Source: Chromera velia
Taxonomy: Eukaryota > Sar > Chromeraceae
Direction: 5' to 3'
Assembly: GCA_018398765.1 (NCBI GenBank)
Contig: JAHBMJ010000124.1
Span: 1-64,000, forward strand
DNA length: 64,000 nt
Shown here: piece by piece, positions 56,570 through 64,000 of the stretch
How the letters are laid out: each line of letters starts with the position of its first letter
Numbering within the stretch: the stretch's first letter is position 1
The notes under the pieces: model-generated
Databases searched by the model: none
Seen by the model: only the letters and a program-made list of their open reading frames with translations
What the model was told of the DNA's origin: nothing
Translations under genes and position numbers: made by a program

Positions 56570-57511
56570 ATGGCGCTTCCAGAGAAGCACACAGAAAAAG
56601 AAAAAGAAGAGTCTGCCCCAATGGGCAGATGTGTGCACGGGAAGACGGCAGTCTTCCCGGAAGAATTAGAGCTTGGTGAGGACTTTGTGAGATCGAAAAA
56701 GCTGTACACAGAGGTTTTTTTTGTAGACGAATCGGAAACAGGGCAGGGGACGAGGCGGCGTGTCCTTTTGGGGATGAAGAAGAGGGGGTTTAAGGAGGGG
56801 ATGCTGTTTGGGTTTGGGGGCAAGGTGGAAAAGTCGGATCTCTCGATTGGGGGGGCAGCGAAGCGAGAGGTGATGGAGGAGTGTGGACTGATTGTCTCTG
56901 CTGACACTGATTCTCCTGCAGAGAGAGAAGGTCAGAGTGAGAGTGTGAAGGAAGGCTTGAATGAAGGATCAAAAGAGGACGTGAAAGAAAGCGAAGAGAA
57001 AAAGTCGAAAGAGTCCGACTTGAAGTCTGACAGTGAAGTTATTCAACTCGAAAAAGTTGGCGTTGTCTTTGTGAGATTCCCAGAGAAGTCCCTGGAGATC
57101 CACGCCTTCCGGGGCCGACTGCCTTCCAGGGCGCTCGACAGAGAAGCAGCACCACCGACAGAGGCACTGAAAAGCCCCGAAAAGACTCTTGCGTCTGTTG
57201 AGGAGAAGACTGTGACTGAAGAGTCAAGGGGATGCAGTGAGAAGAGACCCTCAGTCACTCAACAGGAGCCGCAAGAGACGGAAGAAATGAGGCCGCAGTG
57301 GTTTGAGGAAGCAGAAGTGCCCTGGGACCTTTGTTTGCCTAGTGTTAGGCTCTGGCTCCCCTTGGCCTTTTCAGGCACACGCTTTGTCTGTGCGTTCCGG
57401 CTTGGCAAGCAAGACGAGGTTGTTTGGAAAAGCATTCGAAGTGGTTTCTCGGCAGAGGCATTGCTCGAACAGCAGGAGGCTGCGGAAAGAGATCCAGACA
57501 GAAGACATTGA
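56570..57511 (+). CDS. Nudix hydrolase, MTH1/NUDT1-like (oxidised purine nucleotide triphosphatase)
   Basis: A single coding exon of 313 residues. It matches MTH1 in order: LYTEVFFV strand, RVLLGMKKRGF, GFGGKVEK, a Nudix box ending KREVMEECGL (REUxEE present), KVGVVFVRF, EIHAFRG, then EEMRPQWFEEAEVPWDL (MTH1 MRPxWF, substrate-pocket region) and LWLPLAFSGTRFVCAFRL. MTH1 removes 8-oxo-dGTP and 2-hydroxy-dATP from the nucleotide pool; this role is inferred from the family. Oddities: the Nudix box has one extra residue and Asp or Leu where the first Glu of GX5E is expected. Two acidic/Lys inserts (about residues 115-160 and 195-260) double the usual length of about 156. Start: first ATG of the exon entered at 56523; a later Met (MGRCVHG) is possible. 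Confidence 0.88.
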   Translation: MALPEKHTEKEKEESAPMGRCVHGKTAVFPEELELGEDFVRSKKLYTEVFFVDESETGQGTRRRVLLGMKKRGFKEGMLFGFGGKVEKSDLSIGGAAKREVMEECGLIVSADTDSPAEREGQSESVKEGLNEGSKEDVKESEEKKSKESDLKSDSEVIQLEKVGVVFVRFPEKSLEIHAFRGRLPSRALDREAAPPTEALKSPEKTLASVEEKTVTEESRGCSEKRPSVTQQEPQETEEMRPQWFEEAEVPWDLCLPSVRLWLPLAFSGTRFVCAFRLGKQDEVVWKSIRSGFSAEALLEQQEAAERDPDRRH

Positions 57512-59748
57512 TTTTAACGGGAAGTTAGAAGTTCGGTTTGGAAGGGATATGCACTGGCATGAGAAACCGAGAATCAAGGATTTTCTTGAAAATTGTGCTT
57601 CATGTTGGGTTCTAAAATACTGTTGGGGCTTTTGAGTTGTAATAATTAATGTACATTCGTCCGACATCCGGCTTCCAATGAAAACGTCTAGTCTAGCGTC
57701 TACTAGTATTTATTTACTAATATTAAAACGTATGAGACCTCCTTAGCTGCATGGCCGCCGGCATGCAGAGGTCTAGCGGCTCTAGCCTGTGCTGTTAAAG
57801 TGTTAAATTTAAAATTTAAATCACTTAACTCAAGTTATTTTTTATTTTATTTTAGTTAGCATTTTAGAATATTTCCATTAAGATTTTAGCTATTACTTAA
57901 CTTTTTCTTCTTTCTTTTATAATTCTAACCTCCGGCAGTGGAGTCTGCTAGGGAGTCTGAGTGGACCATGGGTAAAACCCGGAACATTACTAGGAACATT
58001 TAAGTAATGCTATGCTATATGCAGCCTGTACTAAAGCCCCGCAAAGTCAGATGCGTGGGCATGATCTGAAATAACATGCGTTGTCACTTGATGCCCCTCT
58101 TTCCCCCCACACCCTAGCCTACCCCCCTCAATCGATCATCGACTTCGTTTCTGCAGCTTCATATTATACTATAACATAGTTTTTTCTAAACGTTTTTAAC
58201 ATATGAAATAACTTTAAACAAAGCCTAGTATTAAAGTTATAATTAAACGTACATAATCAGCATGTTTAGTTTAGCTAGTAGTGCTTAAGCGCTACATAAA
58301 ACCTCTTAACAACTTATAGATCGTTCATAGCATAGGTGGTCCAAATTTTTGGTTTGGAGCTCCAAAGAGTCCAAACGCTTTTTGGAGATCTCCATAGCTC
58401 CAAACCATCTCCATCATATTAAGGAGATCATTGGTATCATTGAGCAATCAGTTAACCAACGATCTACTTCTGCAAATAACAATCTTGTTGATATTCTGTC
58501 CACACACAAACACGTACTTCAGGCCCACGGAGGCATCTACCAATTGAGGTTCACACGCCCTTCCATTCACACGGGATTGCAGCAGATGGAGAGATTGTCA
58601 AATCAGCATATGGTGTGAGAGAACAGAGGGCCGGGAGGAAGAAGGGATGAAAGGCTTGTAGAAGAAAGGAACGCAACGCAAGAAGGGAGGTCTTAACATT
58701 ACTGTTCTGCTCAAAAAGATTTGTCAGACTTGATGCGTGCATGGGACACGAGACAGGAACATTCAAATTCAAATTGAAGGCTCGAAGAAGACTGACAACA
58801 GCACATGTTCGAAAACCTCTCAGTCGTCTTCTTTTCTTTCCACGAACTCCAAACATCTGCTTTTCGCTCCCACTGATTTCCATTTCGTTTCCTTTGTTTT
58901 TGGTTGCCAGTTGTTGAGGCTTCTCCTTCTCAGACTGAGAGAAAGACGGACAGCCTCTTGATGATTCGAGTTTCATTCTTCCACTCTCGTCCATACTGCT
59001 GTGTTTCGCTTTTCTTTTCATAAATTTGTTTTTCTTTCCCCCTTCTTATTCACTTTTCTGTGAAGCAAGCTCTAAGCCAGTGTAGCCTCTGAGTCAAAAC
59101 CAAAGAAGAATAGAAAAAAGGGCAACAAACAGGCAGACGCCATAGTGAGGTTGTTGGCACAGAGAGAAACACTCCTGTCTACATTCATTTGTTTTTCTCT
59201 GCCTTCCCATTCCTGACGAGTTTCTTTCTTTCTTTCTTTCTTTCTTTTCATTTCTTTTATTCCTTGTACTGATTGAAAGAATCTGAGTACAGCTTGATAT
59301 CTTTCGATCGAAATCAAAAAGACGGAAAAAGTGCCAAAAACGCAAGGACTGATAGAGACGAATGGATGCATTACGTTAAATAGAAAGAAGCACTCTACCA
59401 CTGACAATCAATCGAGATCGAGACCACAAACAGCGATAACTGGTATTCCTCGATTGATGTTTCATTCCTTGTCCCCATGCTTGCACGCGTGCAATCCAGC
59501 TAGTGAGATGAAACATACAGCAGCCAGAAAAAAGGAACGCATTGCATTCCTGTTCCCAAACCGACACCTGTTCGTCCCACACGCATGCCCCCGTGACCTA
59601 AAAAGGTCAACCCCAATCAATCAAATTTCCTCTTTTTCTTTCCTTTTCCACGTCTTTTCCCTCCCCACCAATTGAGTCCCACAGACAAGCCCAAAAGGAA
59701 GCTGCATCTCAAAACCGACCACCCGACCACTGCAAGCATGCAACCCCT
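57512..59748. other. Intergenic region, AT-rich with a hairpin, no supported gene
   Basis: 57640-58340 is AT-rich. A perfect 11-bp inverted repeat (GGTTTGGAGCT at 58351-58361 and AGCTCCAAACC at 58396-58406) encloses further TTGGAG/CTCCAA words. A 156-codon minus frame at 58551-59021 has a basic N-terminal half but no recognised domain or supporting splice context. 59219-59248 holds a (TTTC)n tract. Confidence 0.4.
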
Positions 59749-61235
59749 TCAACCGTGAGGCTTCCACACCCACTGTTGGTCGAATGCAGGGAAGCCGACA
59801 CGAAAAGCTTCTCTCATCAGCGGATCATTCCCACCCGGAATGGAACACACTGCTGACTCACCATTCAATTGTACAACTCCTTCTTTCACGATGTTCTCCC
59901 TCTTGACCAACAGAGTCTGAGACTGAGGCGGAGATGCAGCGTTGCTGTCTGCAGCGTCGGCCTCTAGGCGGACTGCAAACCTGACAGGGATAGGGGGGCC
60001 TGTCAGCCCCCGGCCACCCGCCGCAGTCGGGGACGGAGGAGCCAGGCCGTGTTGAAAAGAGGGGCCAAGCACCGTAGCGTGCTTTCCGTTGAGGCTGGGC
60101 GTATTCTTCAGGCCGTCAAGACGCACACGGTCACCGACGGTCAGACGACGCTCGAAGAATTTGAGGATTGAGTGGCCACACGGGCACCTTGGGTCCTTGC
60201 ACCATTCGCCGATCCTCTGCACAATCAGAGAGACGGCTACTCTGAAGACGAAAAGTCTGCGATGCGCCTCTTTGACAAACAGAGGCCACACTTTGTGTGC
60301 AGCAGTGAAGGTGGCGGCTTCAAAAGCCAGGAGAAAACCCTCAAGATGCTGCTCAGCGGGGAGGTACTTGAGGTAAGTGCCCGGACGATGCCACGCGATC
60401 TCATACTCCGACCCTGCAAGAGCTAGAGGAGACAGAAAATAGGGAGACGACTTCCAACACTTCAGCGCGGCCTCCAACGCAAGCTCGGACACAGGCCTGC
60501 TGCTGACCCCCTCATCGCTAGAGCCCTTGCACAGAAGCACATAGTCGTACTTCTCTGACATCATCGCACTGGACCTCCAGCTGCTGCCCAATTCCTCACT
60601 TTTCAGAATGTTCACTCCGAGAGAGGTCAAAACAATCTTTGTCGACTCAATCTCTTTGCGCAAGCAGACAACCACGAAGCGAACTTTCTGGTCTCTCAAA
60701 TGGGCAATCACGGGAGCCCAGGAGAAGAGGAAACAGCTCGCAAGACCAGGCAGCACGAGGACTGCTAGGTCTGGATCTGTATACTCGGGAAGGGAAGGCT
60801 GATGAAATCTTGGTAGAGGCCCGGCACGGCAAGGATTTTTTGGCCGTCTCTGTGCTGTACTTCCCCCCACAGATCTGCTAGCGGGCAGACACCAAGGTTC
60901 TCGACGCTCGCTTGATAGGCGTCGGCTTCCCATGTGCCCAGGTCCCGCGACGTCTTTTCGGCTTCTTCTTCAAGGCGAAACACCATTTTATCACCATTCG
61001 CTACAGCAGCCTGCTCGAGGCTTGTCCCACAAAGGACTTCTGGGCAGAGCGGAGACATGGCCAGGCCCACGAGGACAACCTCATTCCAGGGGACTTTCTG
61101 GAAGGGCATGAAGACCTCGAGACGTTTGCCTGCTCCGAGAAAGTGCACGGAGCCCGAATAATCAGGAACCCCCGAGTCTGCAATGAAAGATTCCAGCTTT
61201 CCCCATAGCTCGGCAGCATCTCTGCTGCGCACCAT
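59749..61235 (-). CDS. MSS51 C-terminal-domain protein with KOW-like tail, no MYND finger
   Basis: Exon 1 is 61235-60861 and exon 2 is 60798-59749, separated by a 62-bp intron (GTACAG...CATCAG) that restores one 474-residue frame. The fold region resembles the domain that follows MYND fingers in MSS51/ZMYND-type proteins: SVHFLGAGKRLEVF, WNEVVLVGLAMSP, then PDLAVLVLPGLASCFLFSW, VIAHLRDQKVRFVVVCLRKE and LTSLGVNILKSEELGSSWRS. The tail (TVGDRVRLDGLKNTPSLNGK.ATVLGP... and RFAVRLEAD...VKRENIV) resembles the beta-barrel extension with LNG and KxxN motifs seen in many protist MYND proteins. The MYND zinc finger itself is absent. The function is unknown; yeast MSS51 is a mitochondrial COX1 translational regulator, but conservation of that role is not implied. 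The start ATG directly follows the TGA of a 24-codon upstream ORF. Confidence 0.72.
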
Positions 61236-62600
61236 TCACGTCATGCGCACATCAATATCCACAGACTCTCCGGACGCTCTGGTCCCCCCTGTCTCGCAAG
61301 TCCCGTTCATTTTTCAATCGGGAGACGGCTTCCTCAGAAAAAGAGGAGACACAGTCGAACAACGCCCGATCAAAAAGCAAAGGTCTCTGCCCACATGCGC
61401 CTCTCTCGATCTTTCAGGAGCGTGCGGATCGAAATTCGACTCATGCATACCTGTCAACCCGAAAAGGAAGTTCGAAGCAAGAGGAGAGAGAAAGAGATAG
61501 AGAGAGTTATAGGGAGAGTGATTTAAGGCGAGAGGTCCGCGCGGGCGGCCCAAGTTCTCGATCGCGGCCGGGGCGCGGGCCGGCGAGTTAAGTCAGCTGA
61601 TATGTGCGTGTGTTTCAAAGTCTGTGGGACAGAGTGTATGTATATGCATATGCAGGATACCACTTCCACAGGCTCCAGTGGCATGCCGGGGCCCAGCAAA
61701 AAATCGTCTGGACCAAAGCCTCTTAGTATTAATCCTCAGGGCCATCTTACAAAAAGACTGTGTGGAGTCTGGACGATGAAAGTGGAAAGACTATCATGCA
61801 AACAGATAGAAAGATGGAAGTGGAGAGTTCGTTATTCAAGCATGAAAAATGAAAGTGAAGAGAAGTTTAATGTTTGCGTGTTTATCTTCATAGATGGGAG
61901 TTCTGGTTTGTTCTTATACTATTCCACAACCATTCATAACTCTTCAAACCACTTTAAGTTCTATCATTTTTTTTTTTTAGTTTTTTATCTATCTTTATCA
62001 AAAGTGTTCAAAATTTGGTAAATTACCCATAGTGGTACATAAATTGTAACTGAAATTACGTAAGTTTACACATTTTTTTTTCTTTTGTTTCTATCTCTAA
62101 TTTTATATGTCCAACTGCAAATGAGGCTTTGAATAAACGTAAGTCTTTTCGGTTTTCCTACTAAATCTCTCTCCAACAAGAATTTTACAGAAACGTAAAC
62201 TCACAATGTATTACTATGGTGAATATATTAAAAATTCTGCTAGAAATTCCTTGTGACTCGGAGGAAGTCTTTGTTGTTTTTTGTTCAAATGTTATAAACT
62301 TCATCCTCCATCCTCCTCCAAATGATTCTGATTTAAATTTCACATTTTAGGAAGGAAAACATTCTTTGTGGTCTAGGAAAAGCCAGCATCCAAGCATATG
62401 AAAACAGAAAAGAAAACTAGAGAAATAAAACTGGAACAGACGTCAGGCTGAGCTTTTGTACGGAATTATCAATCAGACGAGATTTAGAGCATATTGTTTG
62501 TTCCAATAAGGGGTCATACACGCAGACAGACAAGAAAGATGAAGACTGAAAGGTCGTTATATGAGGAGACAGGGAAGATGAAAGTGAAGCGGACTTTCTG
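61236..62600. other. Intergenic region
   Basis: 61545-61590 is a CpG-rich patch. 61780-61830 holds two copies of the 38-bp minisatellite unit. 61840-61920 is homologous to the right flank of the main array (63560-63640). 61950-62400 is AT-rich with no gene. Confidence 0.45.
61239..61310 (-). promoter_or_regulatory. Upstream ORF abutting the MSS51-like start codon
   Basis: An ATG near 61310 opens 24 codons (MNGTCETGG...VDIDVRMT) whose TGA is immediately followed by the main ATG (TGAATG). Such a uORF would reduce or couple translation of the main frame; it could instead be a coincidence in the 5' UTR. Confidence 0.35.
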
Positions 62601-63570
62601 CAAGCAGACGGGCTAGCAAATAGGATGAGGCCCTTAACACGCAGACAGGAAAGATGAAAGCTAGCGGAAAGTAGTCATGCAAGCCGGTAAGATAGACAAA
62701 AGTGGAGAGTCGTCATGTTCGACAGCGCACGACAGAAGAAAGTAGAGACCCACCAAGCAAGCAAAAAAGAAAGATGGGAATATGAAAGTGGAGAGGCCGT
62801 CGTGCAAGAAGAAAGAAAGAAAGATGGAAGTGAAGAGGCCGTCATACAAACAGACAGAGAGACGGAAGTGGAGAGGCCATCATACAAATAGACAGAAAGA
62901 TGAAAGTGAAGAGGCCGTCGTGCAAGAAGACAGAACGATTAAAGTAGAGAGGCCGTCATACAAACAGACAGAAAGATAGAAGCGGAGAGGCCATCGTGCA
63001 AATAGACAGAAAGATGGAAGTGGAGAGGCCGTCATGCAAACAGACAAAAAGATGGAAGTGGAGAGGTCGTCATGCAAACAGACAGAAAGATGGAAGTGGA
63101 AAGGCCGTCGTGCAAACAGACAGAAAGACGAAAGTGGAGAGGCGCCATGCAAACAGAAGATGGAAGTGGAGAGGCGCCATGCAAATCGACAGAAAGATGG
63201 AAGCGGAGAGGCGCCATGCAAACAGACAGAAAAATGAAAGTCGAGAGGCCGTCACACAAACAGACAGAAAGATGAAAGTGGAGAGGCCGTCATGCAAACA
63301 GACAGAAAGACGAAAGTGGAAAGGCCGTCATGCAAACAGACAAAAAGATGGAAGTGGAGAGGCTGTCGTGTAAAACAGACAGAAAGATGAAAGTAGAGAG
63401 GCTGTCATGTAAAGAGACAGAAAGATAAAAATGAAAAGGCCGTCACGCAAACAGACAGAAAGATGAAAGTGGAGAGGCCACCATGTAAATAGACAGAAAG
63501 ATGAAAGTGGAGAGGCCGTCATGCAAACAGACAGAAAGATGGAAGTAGAGAGGCCGTCATTCAAGCAGGA
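62600..63570. repeat. 38-bp minisatellite array
   Basis: About two dozen copies of a unit close to AGAAAGATGGAAGTGGAGAG followed by GCCGTCATGCAAACAGAC, with 36-39 bp length variants. Because the unit is not a multiple of three, its Lys/Arg/Cys-rich frames shift constantly and it is not a coding repeat. Confidence 0.92.
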
Positions 63571-64000
63571 AGGGTGAAAGTGGAGAGAAGTTCAACGTCT
63601 GCATGTTTATCTTCATATAGGACTTCTGGCCTGAAGATTTGATCTTCTCACCACGTGTTCAGACAGAAGCTTGATTAAACTATGTATGCAGAGTTCGTAG
63701 CAAGGTCAGTCAAAAAACTGCTGCTTAGCTGTATACACAGACGCAGGATTGACTGCAAATTTGGACCTACTGGTGGGCCTGTTACCTCCATCCTGCAGAT
63801 GTACAGGAGAATATGCACTGTGTCTGTCCCATACCAGTTCTTTTTTGCCATCGAAGATCCTATAGCTTAATTGAATGCATTGGATCGATCTTGTGCCGTG
63901 CACTGCGCCGTCCCACACATATTGCTTGAGGGGCACGTTTCTCTCTGCATGTTGTGCGGAGGGATGGATTGTTTTCTCGCAATCGTTCGCACGGAGGCCG
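63571..64000. other. No gene seen at the right edge
   Basis: Single-copy-looking DNA with short frames only. The first 70 bases duplicate the sequence at 61840-61920. Confidence 0.5.

Noticed and set aside
58551-59021. 156-codon minus frame with a basic N-terminal half.
   Set aside because: No recognised motif, biased third positions not evident, hydrophobic low-complexity end; not supported enough to call a gene.
60765-60933. Frameshift or sequencing error in the MSS51-like gene where two overlapping frames meet.
   Set aside because: A 62-bp GT-AG intron (60799-60860) joins the two frames exactly in phase 0.
62661-63564. Lys/Arg/Cys-rich frames (VERPSCKQTER repeats).
   Set aside because: The unit is 38 bp, so the frame changes every copy; this is a minisatellite.

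Overview
The window is a eukaryotic nuclear contig, most likely from a chromerid alga (Chromera velia or a close relative) or another alveolate. The reasons are a gene with four AP2-type DNA-binding domains (the apicomplexan/chromerid ApiAP2 style), a flagellate-type katanin (KATNAL2), intron-dense genes with acidic low-complexity inserts, very abundant microsatellites, and AT-rich intergenic stretches. The organism is an inference. The gene families below were recognised from the translated sequence without any database search, and exon borders were set by hand from splice signals, conserved motifs and phase arithmetic.

Layout: 1-1.3 kb, minus-strand 5' part of an unrecognised gene running off the left edge. 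1.3-6.8 kb, intergenic, with a foldback repeat, a GGCCCCGGAAAG repeat module and a 993-bp hAT-like non-autonomous transposon with perfect 8-bp target duplication. 6.8-13.1 kb, five-exon GPATCH3 homologue (+) carrying an 11-bp minisatellite in intron 3. 13.1-18.3 kb, AT-rich then low-complexity DNA with no recognisable gene. 18.3-22.2 kb, three-exon tetra-AP2 protein (-). 23.1-30.5 kb, 14-exon KATNAL2 (+), head-to-head with the AP2 gene. 31.15-32.67 kb, phospholipid scramblase (-). 33.5-39.1 kb, eight- or nine-exon coiled-coil/acidic protein (+), head-to-head with the scramblase. 39.1-42.0 kb, intergenic with a second hAT-like MITE. 42.0-46.9 kb, an unrecognised, highly fragmented Cys-rich protein gene (-). 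46.9-49.5 kb, mostly intergenic. 49.5-50.9 kb, 3' exons of an EF-hand-like gene (+). 52.9-55.5 kb, a secreted-protein gene made of small phase-1 exons (-). 56.6-57.5 kb, an MTH1/NUDT1-like Nudix hydrolase (+). 59.7-61.2 kb, an MSS51 C-terminal-domain protein (-). 62.6-63.6 kb, a 38-bp minisatellite. Three assembly gaps (6451-6452, 25604-26295, 51344-51679) sit in poly-G or GA runs.

The genes form no operon or pathway; they are housekeeping and regulatory genes (RNA processing, transcription, microtubule severing, membrane lipid scrambling, nucleotide-pool sanitation). Head-to-head pairs (AP2/KATNAL2, scramblase/coiled-coil, secreted/Nudix) could share promoters.

The most unusual signal is in the coiled-coil gene. 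Two different introns each contain a related 41-53 bp palindromic mini-element inserted just inside an exon and flanked by a 47-49 bp direct duplication of the 3' splice site plus exon start. In one intron this unit has amplified to seven acceptor copies. It looks like a mobile or recombinogenic element that copies its own splice acceptor.
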